Below are positions 1-11,775 of a stretch of 34,413 nucleotides of DNA, one piece after another. The notes beneath the pieces are model-generated. The model did not search any database. It saw nothing but the letters and a program-made list of their open reading frames with translations, and had not been told where the DNA came from. Within the stretch, counting starts at the first letter, position 1. Each line of letters starts with the position of its first letter. The translations under genes and the position numbers were made by a program. Where the stretch lies: assembly GCF_008831285.2 (NCBI RefSeq), contig NW_022205080.1:1-34413 (forward strand), read 5' to 3'. The stretch comes from Nymphaea colorata. Lineage: Eukaryota; Streptophyta; Magnoliopsida; Nymphaeales; Nymphaeaceae.

Positions 1-69
1 CCCCAACCCCAACCCCAACCCCAACCCCAACCCCAACCCAACCCCAACCCCAACCCCAACCCCAACCCC
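1..69 (+). repeat. Left telomere, C4A2 repeats
   Basis: Tandem CCCCAA units run from the first base to position 69, with one short CCCAA unit near 34-39. This is the C-rich strand of a Tetrahymena-type (T2G4) telomere reading inward. With the matching G-rich repeat at the other end, it shows the window is a whole linear macronuclear chromosome. Confidence 0.99.
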
Positions 70-698
70 TTTAATGTTAAAATAAAATGTTGATCAAAAA
101 TTCACGACAATCATGAAACGATACCAATCCATCTCCCTTCTCTATCTGAGATATTCCTCGTTTTTAAATCATTTTTCAATGACACCTGCGATACATTATT
201 TAATCTAATTCTTTTCCCCCCAAAGATAAAAAGTAAAACTTTCCAAATTCTCAATTTTTTGCCTTCACGTAGCGAACTAACGCGTTTTCGATTGCTAATA
301 AAATAACGATAAAATCCATCATTTTTCCTAATCACACCAAATGACCCAATAAAAATAGCACTAAACAACAAGCATAAACTTTCGCATCGAAAATAAAAAA
401 CTTGCGGAACGTATCGAGTCTAAGATCCCACTATTCCCACTCTTAGAATTTGGGAAAATTGGCTTAAAAACATATATTTTTCATGACTATTAGCTTTATA
501 TGTTGGAATCCTCCCCAGCTGAAAAGATAAATAAATAATTTATTCAACGCTGAAAACTATACCCACCTCAGATTTTCCATTTTTTTTGCTTCTGGGGTGC
601 AATTAACATGTTTTTCCTGGTCCAATACCATAGAATATATACTTTGCTCCTATTCTCGAAAGATTAATGCCACTCCAAATTTGCTTGAATAATAAAAA
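70..698. other. Left subtelomeric region, no supported gene
   Basis: About 630 bp of AT-rich sequence between the telomere and the first gene. I see no repeat and no convincing gene. A reverse-strand stretch (111-371) is open for 86 codons but has no in-frame ATG at its head and no recognisable motif. The last 100 bp presumably hold the promoter and leader of the gene starting at 699. Confidence 0.6.
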
Positions 699-2660
699 AT
701 GAAATATCTCGCCATCCTCCTCGTCCTCACCCTTGCAGCCACACACAGCAACTCCCAAATCGCCTTCGACCTCACCTCCGCAGGCTACTAGTCAACAACG
801 GCTTCTGGTCCCTCAACATCCCAGTGATCGGAGCCATCAACCCCGCCACATACAACTTCCAGAACCTCCCCGCCGGGTGGAGCCAGAACGGAAACGCTCT
901 CAGGATACCCACTTCTGCTACGATTGCAGGTGGAACGTGGATCGTGAAGCTGATCGTGTCAGATGTCTTGGGAAATACCTCCAGAGCTCCTTGTCTTGAG
1001 ATCAACGGAGGCGCGCTCTACATTGGAACGTACTCATACAACCAAATCATCACCTTCTCTACATCAGGAGCAGCCAACACCTCCCCCATCTCCTCCACTC
1101 TCATCACCGCCCCTACCGCCCCCACTGTCACTAGCCAAAATCAGCAGAATTCTTTCACTAACGTGACCTCCACTGCAGGAGTGATTAGTCTTCAGGCCAT
1201 GGGATCAGGAGTGAATGTTCCTCTTCCCAGCGATACGCAGCTGGACACGCTGATCAATTCAGGAGATATTGTCACGATTACTCAAACTGTGCAGAAAGTC
1301 ATCTCTAGCACTCTTTCCTGCACGCAAAAGACCGGCTATCTGAATGACTTCCTCGGCCGAATCAGCACATACATCAGCATCAAGCAGGGACAGGCTAGCC
1401 AGCTCAACAACATCATCATCTCCTCACAAGCCCAAATCAACTCCTCAATAACAAATCAACAACTACACTGCCTCGATCGCTGCGCTCAATATTGCCGGCC
1501 TTCAGGGACAGCTTTCCGCTGTCTTGGGCAACCTGCAGAAGGCTTACGATGCCTACAACAACGGAAACGTCGACTTACTCCCTACAACTTGAACATCTCT
1601 GCCAATTTGCAGTCCATTTCCCAGCTCTCGTCCACTCTTTCCTCCACCAAGGCTCAACTCAAGTCCGACAACCAAAGCCTTTCCGATACTAATGATTTGA
1701 TCGAATCCCTTTAAGCCCAACTGCTACTGCAAAGCAGAACAAGGCCACTCTCCAGGCACGCATCCTCACCCAGCAAACACTATCACCAAATCTCAAGCCT
1801 CCATCGACCTCCTCAACGCCGACAACGTCGTCTGAACAACTAGATCAACCTGATCAACAATAACAAGCAGGTGCTGCAGAACAACTACCAGTCCCTTGAG
1901 GCCCAAGCTCAAAACGTAAAGAACACCATCGCATCCAACCAAGCTCTGCAGAACCAGTACACTTCCCAAATCAATATCTTGAAAGGACAAGTGCAGCAGG
2001 CAACCATCAACCTCGACCCTACCGCCCTCAATGCCGTCCAGAGCACCATCACTAGTCTCAATGCCACCATTCCCTCCCTCAAGCAGCAAATCGACTACGT
2101 GAAGTTCAACTGCAACGGAGTGGTCAACTACACGGTCAGCACTCTCGACGGAGCCATCACCTACACTTTCGGAACCTCCGCCTTCTCCACCTACGTCACC
2201 AGCGAGTACGGACAGCCAAACTCCAATGCTGCTGAGGCTCAGCTTGGACCCATCAGCAAAGTCACACTCACTCCCATCACCGTCTTGCTCCAGCCTGGGT
2301 CAGCCAGTTCGGATCCTCCTTCTCCAACGATATCCAGAGCATCACTCAAGGCACTACTCCCGCCTCAACATCAGTATCATCCTCTTCTTCGTCCTCTTCT
2401 ACTAACCTTCAATTCTCTTCTGACTTCAGTTGCGCCGCCTCTTCCGCTCTTGCCTCTGGAGCAGGAGTAGTCAAATCCATAGTTGCCAATTACATTACCG
2501 TTACCCTCAAGAATGGAGACACTACAACTGCAGTCTTGGGGCCTGTTCCAACATCCTCCTCCTAAACCAATCCCAACCTAAGGTCGGAAACACCATATAC
2601 TGGCGCGGTGTCTAGGTCTCCAAGAACGTCTACAACGTCTACTCCGCCCTCTTCTTTTGA
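699..2660 (+). CDS. Secreted coiled-coil protein, unknown family
   Basis: Begins MKYLAILLVLTLAATHSNS, a clear signal peptide, so the product should enter the secretory pathway. A beta-rich segment follows (around 800-1000; NPATYNFQNLPAGWS resembles Ig-like repeats), then a long Q/N/S-rich coiled coil from about 1350 to 2110, then a Ser-rich linker (about 2330-2410) and a C-terminal domain ending in SALFF before TGA at 2658-2660. The frame breaks several times by one base (near 789, 1465, 1580, 1715-1860, 2300, 2580), and the coiled-coil heptads continue across each break. The layout (signal peptide plus coiled coil) recalls extrusome or granule matrix proteins of ciliates, but I recognise no specific family. 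C-rich third positions suggest high expression or a GC-rich segment. Confidence 0.75.
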
Positions 2661-2701
2661 GATGATGATTTAATGTTTTATGGAATTGATCCAATGTATG
2701 A

Positions 2702-3810
<1,109 letters not shown>

Positions 3811-3946
3811 GGTGCTTCAATAATGCAAATCTAAGTATTATCCCGGGTATCAACAAAATGATAATGTAAGAGAAATATCCTGTGTTATTTTTGGATTATT
3901 CTGGGCCATACATAAACCATACATAAATATGCTCTAACAGGATTAA
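3811..3946. promoter_or_regulatory. Divergent promoter region, GALE / ValRS
   Basis: 136 bp of AT-rich sequence separates the two start codons, which point away from each other. It must contain both leaders and both promoters. No defined motif is recognised. Confidence 0.5.
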
Positions 3947-6900
3947 ATGTTCCGGATGCTGGTCACGCGCTACGCCAGCAAACTGGCCAAGCCCAAGAAG
4001 CAAGCCTCCTATATGCTCCAGGAGAAGAAAGTGGAAACCGAACAGGTCCCGCTTAGGAAGCCATCGCCAAGAAGAGCGATAGTAAATTGATGGAAGATGC
4101 CTACAATCCCACCGCCGTAGAAAGACACTGGAATGCCTGGTGGGAACAGAAGTAATCATTCAATAAGACAGCAAGTTTTTCCATGCCAACAACCAGACCA
4201 CCAATCCCAAGAGGTTTACCATCTGCCTACCTCCACCCAACGTCACTGGTATCTTCACATTGGACACGCCCTCACCGTCGCCATCGAGGATGCCTTGGTC
4301 AGGAATAAGAGGATGAGCGGATATGAGACTCTTTTTATACCGGGCACTGATCATGCTGGTATTGCCACCCAGACTGTTGCTGAAAAGAAATTGTTCAAGT
4401 AAACAGGCAAAACACGCCACGATCTTGGAAGAGAGAAGTTTTTGGAAGTTGTCTGGCAGTTCAAGGAAACGCATGGAAACGGTATTCTCAACCAGCTCAG
4501 ACGCACAGCTGGTTCTATGGATTGGGACAGACTAGCCTTCACCATGGACGACAATCTCTCCAAAGCCGTCGCTGAGGGCTTCGTAAGACTCTTCTAGATG
4601 GGTTTGATCTACCGCGCAAACCGTTTGGTCAACTGGTCAACATCCCTAAAGACCGCCATATCCGATATCGAGGTCGAGCACATCGACATCGAGAAGAGGA
4701 AGTTGCTGGACGTTCCCGGATACGATAAGAAGGTGGAGTTTGGAGTCATTGTCCACTTCAAGTACGCCCTTAAGGAGGACCCCACCCGCTTCGTCGAAGT
4801 CGCCACCACCAGAATTGAGACCATGCTGGGTGATACCGCCATCGCCGTCCACCCCGAAGATCCACGCTACAAGGACCTTATCGGCAAGGAAATACAACAC
4901 CCCTTCATCCCCGATAGGCGCATGGTAGTCATTGCCGACGAAATGGTCGACAGGGAGTTTGGAACTGGATGCGTCAAGATCACCCCAGCACACGATCACA
5001 ACGATTATGCTTGCGGACAGAGGCACAAGCTGGAGTTCATCAACATTTTCACCGAGGACGGTCTCATCAACGAAAACGGAGGACAGTTCAAGGGACTCAA
5101 GCGATTCGAATGCCGCAGGATCATCGAGGAGGAGCTAAAGAAGCTGGGTCTTTTCGTTGAGAAGAAGGACAACAAGATGCGTCTCGGTCTGTGCTCGCGC
5201 TCCCAGGACGTCATCGAGCCCATCATCAAGCCACAGTGGTATGTAAAATGCTCAGAGATCTCCAACAAGATGATCGATATCGTCAAGACTGGAGAGATGA
5301 TCATCCACCCCAAGGAAGAGGAAGACACTTGGTACCGCTGGATGGAGAACCTCAAGGATTGGTGCATCTCCAGACAGCTCTGGTGGGGCCACCGCATTCC
5401 CGCCTACTTCGCTTACAAGAAGGGAAATAGGCCTGAACAGACCATCTCCACCGATAACTGGGTCGCCGCCAGGAATCTGGAATAGGCTTACGAAAAGGCT
5501 GCCAAACTGCTGAACCTGCCAAGGGAGGAGATCGAAATCGAGCAGGACGGCGATGTGCTTGACACCTGGTTCAGCTCTGGACTCTTCCCCTTCTCTCCAC
5601 TCAAGTGGCCAGACGTTGAGCATCCCGACTTCACCACTTTCTTCCCCAACCAGATCCTCTAAACCGGCCACGATATCCTCTTCTTCTGGGTCGCTCGTAT
5701 GGTCATGATGTCCGTATGGCTGACTGGCAAAATCCCCTTCAAGGAGGTCCTGCTGCATCCCTTGGTCTGCGACTCCGAGGGAAACAAGATGTCTAAATCC
5801 CGCGGAAACGTCATCGATCCTTTGGAGATCATCGACGGCACCACTCTCGACAACCTCATCAGCAAGGTCCGAAACAGCAACCTTCCCAAGGGAGAGCAAG
5901 ATGCTTCCATCAAAAAACTTCGCCATGAGTTCGCACAAGGCATTCCTGAATGCGGTTCTGACGCCCTGCGTTTCGGTCTTCTTTCCTATATGGTTCAGAG
6001 CAGAAGCATCAACTTGAACATCAACAAGATCATCAGCTTCAGGCAGTTCTGCAACAAGATCTGGCAGACCTTCAAATTCACCAAGCCAAAATTCGACCTG
6101 ATCACTGATTTCACCCGCCAGCTCAACCCCACCAAGCAAAATTTCCTCAACAGCTGGATCCTCGCCAAACTCAATACCATGATCGTCGAAATCAATACCA
6201 GCTTTGAAAAGTACGCTCTCGGAGAATCCGCCAACTCTTCTATAACTTCTGGCAGTATGAGCTTTGCGATGTTTATCTTGAAGCCACCAACCTATTTTCA
6301 TCAACGGAAGCGCCGAAGAGAAAGAACTCACCGCCCTCACTCTCTTCGTTTGCTTGGAGAATGGATTGAGATGCCTTCACCCCATGATGCCCTTCATCAG
6401 CGAGGAGCTTTACCAGAAACTCCCAGCCTTCCCCGGAAAGGCCAAGAGCATCACTATTGCTCCCTATCCCACCTCCCTACAGAGCAATTCGAAGGCACTG
6501 AGGCTTACTTCAAGTCCATCGACACTGAGTTTGAAAAGGTGAACAAGATCGCCGGCTCTCTGAGGTCGATCGCTGCCAGCGTCAACCTGCCACCCCACAT
6601 CAGGCCCACCGCCTTCATCATCACTGAAGAGCCCGTCATCAAGGAGCAAACCGACCTGCTAGCCACTCTGGGCAAGTGTTCCAAGATCCAGATCATTTCC
6701 TAGGAGAAGGAAGTTCCCAAGGGCTGCGGAGTCTCCAACGTTGGCACCACTAAGATCTTCCTCGAGCTTGGCGCCCACATCAACTTCGATAAAGAGCTGG
6801 AAAGATTGAACAAGAAGCTGGCTGAATTGACCACCTTCAAGGCAAACCTCCTCAAGAACATCAACGATCCCAACAGGCACAAAATCCCGAGAAGCTAAAG

Positions 6901-6987
6901 ATCTAACAGGACCAGAAGATGGAGGGATTTTTGAAGGAGGAGGCAATTATCCTGGAAGCCATCCAAAAGATCAAGGAACTGCAGTGA
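3947..6987 (+). CDS. VARS: Valyl-tRNA synthetase
   Basis: Class I aminoacyl-tRNA synthetase charging tRNA-Val. PPPNVTG is followed by the HIGH motif at 4256-4267, then [33 protein letters not shown], the editing-domain blocks, the block before [13 protein letters not shown] at about 5645-5700, and KMSKS at 5786-5800. The anticodon-binding helices follow ([30 protein letters not shown]), then a C-terminal coiled arm ending before TGA at 6985-6987. About 1015 aa, usual for a eukaryotic enzyme; the basic N-terminus [15 protein letters not shown] could be a mitochondrial presequence. UAA at 4400-4402, UAG at 4595-4597 and UAA at 5660-5662 sit on family Glu positions. Seven frame breaks (near 4050, 4170, 4251, 6236, 6296, 6474, 6882) are all of the missing-one-base type, most in short homopolymers. 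Confidence 0.97.
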
Positions 6988-7084
6988 TTACACATCAATA
7001 GCATTCATATAAGTTATTTAGTAAACACCTTGATTCAAATCTATTTAAATTATAATCACCCACATAACCCACCAAGGCCCACAC

Positions 7085-7912
7085 ATGCAGATCAACATAG
7101 AGAATTCAGAAACAGGAGAGGAGAGCTTTTTCTTCGAGCCCATTCCCAACAAATTACTCGAAGAAAAATAGACAAAGGAAGTGCTCACCAAGTGGTATAA
7201 AGAATCTCACTTAGGGGTCTCAGCGAAACTCTCAAGATTGGCTCCTTCCGCTACAACCAGCACTTCCAGGAATACGAAGCCAACCGCTTCCTGCACGACT
7301 TGTTCAACAATCCCAACGTTAGATACGTCATGAATAATGTACAACCATCACCACATAGATCAAATTCTCACAGGCATCGGTTGGAACGGTAGAGTTCGAA
7401 AGATTAAGATGCCATGAACTCACCATGGAGCTTTTCGACTAATTGGAAAAGGAAGGTAAAAGTAGGATTAGTCTAGAAATCGTACGCAAGGGATACATCT
7501 CCAAGATGATGCCGGAATACCATGAAGAAATCGAGATTTGTGATCGGCTTAGGGAGTGCCTGCTGATGGAATAAAGCGAAAAATTCTGTGTCTTTAATGA
7601 AACACAAAGAAAATAATTGCTTCTTCGTCTCTTCCAGCTATTGGTGGTCGGTGGATCCTTCAACCAATACGAGGATGTGATCCACCCCTACCTCTAATGG
7701 ACCAAAAAGATATACAAATCCTTGGTTTCCGTGAGGAAGAGAAACGAAACCGGAGAAATCTTCATGGAGTCAATTTTCTACGAGGTGAAATCAATGGACG
7801 GAGGCAAGAGCTTCAAGAAAGCTACCATCCCCAAAACGTGCTCTACGTTGTGATCAATCCAAGCATAAGGACAGTCCACGTGATCGGAAACGACTGGAAG
7901 AAGTTTTGGTGA
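7085..7912 (+). CDS. CFAP300: CFAP300 homologue (dynein-arm assembly factor)
   Basis: Matches CFAP300 (C11orf70), a cytoplasmic and ciliary factor needed to assemble outer and inner dynein arms. Blocks that agree with the animal protein in order are an N-terminal FxF segment, the FNNPNV block, VGTVEFERLRCHELTM, LRECLLMEESEKFCVF, a GGxxxQYEDVIxPYLE block, KKIYKSLVSVRK, and a C-terminal YVVxPxxRxVHV-like strand. About 265 aa, as expected. A 20-nt intron (7339-7358) joins MNN to IKFSQ. UAA codons at 7614-7616 and 7695-7697 fall on Glu positions of the family. One-base breaks occur at the G run 7214-7217 and near 7830-7836. The gene starts 98 bp after valyl-tRNA synthetase on the same strand. Confidence 0.9.
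7339..7358 (+). other. 20-nt spliceosomal intron in CFAP300
   Basis: GTACAACC...CACATAG, GT-AG, exactly 20 nt. Reading through it shifts frame and loses the family alignment. Removing it joins VRYVMNN to IKFSQASVGTVEF and restores similarity to CFAP300. Confidence 0.85.
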
Positions 7913-7959
7913 AGATGATGTGTGTTTGATAATAGGTATGGATGGATATGAAAGTTTCA

Positions 7960-9769
7960 TCATTTGCGGGCGTGTAGGAAAGGTTCTTACCGCCTACGGT
8001 GAAGACCATGTGCTTGCTGAAGCTATTCTTGATCGGACTCATGGTGCGTCGGGTGTAGATTTGCTTCGTAGAAAGGGAAACGTTTTGGTCCTTCTTAGAA
8101 GGAGTATCAATTTTTTCACCTTAGATTCCGTAGGAATATTTTTTCGACATTTTCAAATTTCCCTTTTCTCGTGGAGATTTCTCCTACATTGAGGCTTTCT
8201 TTTGGAAGATCCTCTTTTTGGAGTGTTGGAGGGCCCTATGTGAGGTTTTGATTTTTGGTTGACGCACCTAAATCACGTATATTTTACTCTTAAATTTGAT
8301 GTTATATTTTGATCTGCATTTACTTTTAGATGGTGGCCACCATATTCTAGCTTTAAGGCTGGTCTTTGAAGAGTTGTTAATCGTAAGATTTCCGCTTTGC
8401 CTTCAAATTGAAGATGATTTCCTCTTTGTCCAACATTTAAAAGTTGTGATGCAGGTTCTTCAGTTCGATTTTTTTTATTTCAAATCTTTAATTGTGCTTC
8501 GTCAAATCGAATGATTTTTCTTTTTAGAATAAACTTTGGAAGAAGGATTCGTGTTCTTGAGAGTAGGCTTGCTTATTATGATAAATTTTATGAAAAACTC
8601 ATCGTATCTGGGTTTTTTATATCTTGACTAGCATGGAAAATTTGTTTCATTTTATTGAACAATTCATTATTTTTATCCTTCATTTTCCTTCTTGATGGAG
8701 AATAAACCCTTACAGCTTAATTGTTATTGATAAAATCGTTTATCTTGAAACGGTAAGCTTCGGTAATTTCTGTCCTTTTGTGCTTCACTACGTTGCCAAT
8801 CGAAAGAAACAACCTGAAGAGCTAAATAGGAAAGTCTTTACAGTATTGATTTAGTTTGTAGAGTCAAAGCCTTTGAATGATTCATGGATCGAAAGAGGAA
8901 TTTCGTCATCATTATTTCGAGTGATCCAAGGATGCTTTAGCGCATCATTCACGTTATATCTTTCCTCATACTCCTTCTTGGATATCTTTCCATAAAGTTC
9001 TGAGCCAACGGATCAGGCAAAACGGGAAAACTCTCATTCTTCAATTTCAATTTAAATTCATCCGTTTTCATCCCAGGGTAATAGTAAGGATGCCTTCCCT
9101 AGTTAAAGAGCATAAACATGATTACCGCACAGGACCACAGGTCGACAGATTTGGTGTATGAGGGTTTATTGAAGATTTCTGGTGCCATGTAGAGGAGGGT
9201 TCCGCATTGAGCTTTGATGTTTACTGGATTGTGGATTTCAAGCTTGGCGGAGAGTCCGAAGTCGACAATTTTGACAGTGGAGAGGTCGTCGCAATCCTCG
9301 AACAGTATGTTTTCTATCTTATAATGGAGATACTTGCCTGTTTTAAGGTCCCGGTGAATGATGTTCAAGCCGTGAAGGTACTTTATCCCCTCGAGTAGAT
9401 GCTTGAAAAATAAGGCAATTTAAGCATCCTTGAACGGGTTTCTTTTCTCTTTCTTTATTCGATTAGATGTTTCAAAGTGCCTCCCTTGATGAGTTCCATC
9501 TTGATGATGAGGCATTGATCAGTTTCGATAAAAGAATAAAATTTGACTATATTTTTATGGTCGATTGATGCCAATATCTATGCCTACTTCGAGAAGAGTC
9601 TAATCTTTGAGTGATAGACTGCTTATTTTTTGATCATCTACATGGGGCCGAACTTACCTTCACCGCGTAATGTCTGTATCTTTTGGATCGAAGCATTAGT
9701 AAACTTGGGCAAAGGAGCCAGATCCGAGCAAGTTCTTCACCTCAGGCCTAAAGATTGCAAATGATTCAT
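7960..9769 (-). CDS. Serine/threonine protein kinase with C-terminal extension
   Basis: Full catalytic domain: P-loop GSGSFAQVY, AVK lysine just before the 20-nt intron at 9638-9657, alpha-C segment SKEAEILASIDHKNIV with its Glu encoded by UAG (9586-9584), HRDLK, DFGLSA, GTLLYMAPEI, SVDLWSCAVIMFMLF and an ALKHPWITRN block. It looks CAMK/CDPK-like by sequence, but I see no EF-hands. After the kinase domain comes about 250 aa of charged, partly coiled-coil sequence (8800 down to about 7970). Introns are at 9638-9657, 9314-9337 (GC-AG) and 8822-8841. The start, MNHLQSFRPEVK, needs one T restored near 9753. The 3' end is uncertain: the current frame stays open to 7854, overlapping CFAP300, but one extra C near 7970 would end it at the double TGA at 7962-7957. 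Likely active: all catalytic residues are present. Confidence 0.9.
8822..8841 (-). other. 20-nt intron in kinase gene
   Basis: On the reverse strand GTAAAGAC...ATTTAG, exactly 20 nt. Splicing joins STNEINT to LFRLFLSIGNVV and keeps a long open frame; reading through reaches TGA within 30 codons. Confidence 0.8.
9314..9337 (-). other. Probable 24-nt GC-AG intron in the catalytic loop
   Basis: Reverse strand reads ACAG|GCAAGTATC...AGATAG|AAAAC. GCAAGT is the classic GC-AG donor. Removal gives HRDLKTENILF, the canonical catalytic loop with the right spacing between Lys and Asn; retention inserts eight residues there. Length is a multiple of three, so frame alone does not decide. Confidence 0.65.
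9638..9657 (-). other. 20-nt intron in kinase gene
   Basis: Reverse strand GTAAGTTC...CCATGTAG, exactly 20 nt, GT-AG with a full GTAAGT donor. It lies just after the AVK lysine codon; removal joins YAVK to MIKKEAVYHSKIRLF. Confidence 0.88.
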
Positions 9770-9885
9770 TTCGGAAGACCAATAATTTTATAAATAAAAC
9801 AACATTAAATTCGAGTATTAGAAAGGCAACAATAAGTCGATTTGATATTATATAGAGATTATAGGGGAAAGATTCTTATAAGTAA

Positions 9886-11715
9886 TCAGTGACGGACCAT
9901 ACTCTTTTGGAAGTTTTCGTTCTTGACTTATTATTATTAGTCGTCGTATGATAGCTTTCTTTTCACGTTTTTGTCCTTATTTTAAGGGATGGCTTAGTTT
10001 TCAGTTACTATCATTCGCGATTTTTGAATCTTAAGCTCCTTATCGGGCACCACGATACCCTCTTCCTGTCTTCCCGATTCCTAATTCTAGTTTTGGTCGT
10101 TTAGCTTATTATCGAATACCTTCATCTTCGACACATCGTCATTCTTCGCGTTACTCTTGCTAAAATCTTTACTGATAATCATGCGAGGTTCTCGTGGATG
10201 AGGCTTTGTGTCATCTCTTTTGGTGAAACTCATCTTCTTTAAGGGTTATCTGAGCTCCTAACAAAGATTGCTTGATAACACCGGTGGTGTAGTCAGCTAG
10301 GTTTATTTTTCCTTCTCTTTTCTATCTACTCAGTGAAGATATCATAATAAAGGGATGCACTTAGTCGTTTATGAATCCTTAGAAAAAATCTTAATCAGCA
10401 ATTATCCTCACTTTCTTTTATTCCGGCTCTCCTTATACTGGTTATACTGGCTCATTCTTTCGATAGTTAAGATATATGTTGATGGAAAATGCAGTTATTA
10501 AGCCGAAGACAACTCCTATGACGGCCACGATGATCCAAGCAACGATTTAAAATCCTGCAATTTTGGAGTAAGAATTTGATAAAAGGATTGGAGTTTGGCC
10601 GTTTCTCGTTGATACAACAATGGCAGCTATGATGCTTCCGAGAAAAGAGAAGATGATCCTATAGAAAATTTTGCTATAGTTTTTCATCATCACTTTGAAA
10701 ACTCCTTACGCTTAGGTTTCCGACTTAGTTAAAAAGTATTTATGGATGATCAACGTTAAGATGGTACTTAAGGAGGCTAGTATGAGGCAAGTGACAGGAT
10801 TTAACGCAATATCCTGAAAGGAAGCGATGACTATTCCAGCCTGTATAACAACATATCTACATTTATAAAGCAATCGATATAGATTTTATACGTAAGCTTT
10901 TACTATTTACTCTATTTTGATGCGAAAAGTATCGAAATTAGAAGGGCTGCAGATAGACCGAGAAAAGTATTAGGCAATGCCGAATTTTCAAGACTGGTAG
11001 CCGTTGCATTAGAAGTTGAAGTGGTACTGATGATATTGATTGAAGAGATGATGGCTCCAGCCATGTTGAACTTCGGCCAGTTGAAAAAGGCAATAGTGAC
11101 GCCAATAAATCCTAACGTATGATTGATATATGATTCTTTTATTCTGTATCGGGTGTTATCTATCTTTCCTCTAATGCAGAAGAGCCAAATCATCATGGAG
11201 CAAACACCGCTGTAGAGGAAGATAAGAAACCCACCCCCACCATCGAAAGTATTGAGTCCGTATATAACAATAGCAGAGTTGAGACTGAATCCGATGGTCA
11301 TAATAGGCGCTATGAGTAGGTAAACTTGCCAATAGTCAAAGAGTCCCACGAAGTCAAGGACCGTCAGCAGGACGGCCAGACTCGCAAATACCGATCTTAT
11401 CAGCAAGTTGGCAGTCATTTGAAAACTGGATGAAAATCCAACGAAGCAGCTGTCCCAAAAGGTACCGAAGAGTATATTCGTTTGCGCAGCGACAGATATG
11501 ACGACAAGCAGACTAACAAAAGCGAAGATGGTTAGTCTTCTGAAGGGTGAATACATGAGGGTGAATGCCAGCATGAGGGTGAGAGAATCGCCGATGAGAG
11601 TGGCATTAGAAGTGCCGTTGGTTGAGGTTGTGATGCTTGTATCTGTACTCCTCGCGAAGATTCCGATAAATAAAACAGCAATTGCCTAGAAAATTATAAC
11701 GATTATTGAGAACAT
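9886..11715 (-). CDS. Rh/ammonium-transporter-like membrane protein lacking the pore histidine
   Basis: Hydrophobic protein of about 600 aa with many membrane segments. From MFSIIVIIFEAIAVLFIGIF at the start, it follows the Rh-family order: VGFSSSFQMTANLLIRSVFASL, a GGGG-FLIF block where Rh and Amt proteins read GGSMTIHTFGAYFG, then IAFFNWPKFN (Rh: FWPSFN), NTFLGLSAALL, and AGIVIASFQDIALNPVTCLI. The first twin-His position is Phe (codon 11220-11218), and the later helix (YRIIFSFLGSIIAAIV) shows no His where Rh has its second. A hydrophilic acidic then basic tail of about 150 aa follows (EPVEPVEGEPEEKK with five UAR codons), ending at TGA 9888-9886. A 22-nt intron at 10279-10258 reconciles the tail frame. 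The family assignment rests on order and spacing, since identity is low; transport activity is doubtful. Confidence 0.78.
10258..10279 (-). other. Probable 22-nt intron in Rh-like gene
   Basis: Reverse strand GTTATCAAG...TTTGTTAG. Removing it joins NLADYTTG to ELREPLKKMSFTK and opens the tail down to 9886; without it the frame hits TGA shortly after KEDEFHQKR. No homologue helps here, so this rests on frame alone. Confidence 0.5.
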
Positions 11716-11775
11716 TTTATTTATATATATTTATTATTGATTACCCATAGCCTCAAAAGATAAACAGAATGAATA

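Noticed and set aside
111-371. Reverse-strand open stretch of 86 codons in the left subtelomere
   Set aside because: No ATG at its head in this frame, no UAR codon, no motif, and location next to the telomere; random AT-rich sequence with a single stop codon often stays open this long.
772-1005. Open frames antisense to, or out of frame with, the secreted protein gene
   Set aside because: Low-complexity Pro/Ser products that overlap a frame with signal peptide and coiled coil; shadows of a GC-rich gene.
5252-6340. A 362-codon reverse open frame across the ValRS gene
   Set aside because: It is antisense to the KMSKS and anticodon-binding region of ValRS and matches no family; it is a shadow of a codon-biased gene with UGA-only stops.
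3947-6987. ValRS as a decayed pseudogene
   Set aside because: All catalytic motifs are intact, there are no true UGA nonsense changes, and all seven breaks share the same sign, mostly in homopolymers; missing bases in the consensus explain them better.
7854-7959. Extension of the kinase gene to 7854, overlapping the CFAP300 3' end
   Set aside because: Other convergent pairs here are 28-47 bp apart without overlap, and one missing C near 7970 would end the frame at the double TGA at 7962-7957.
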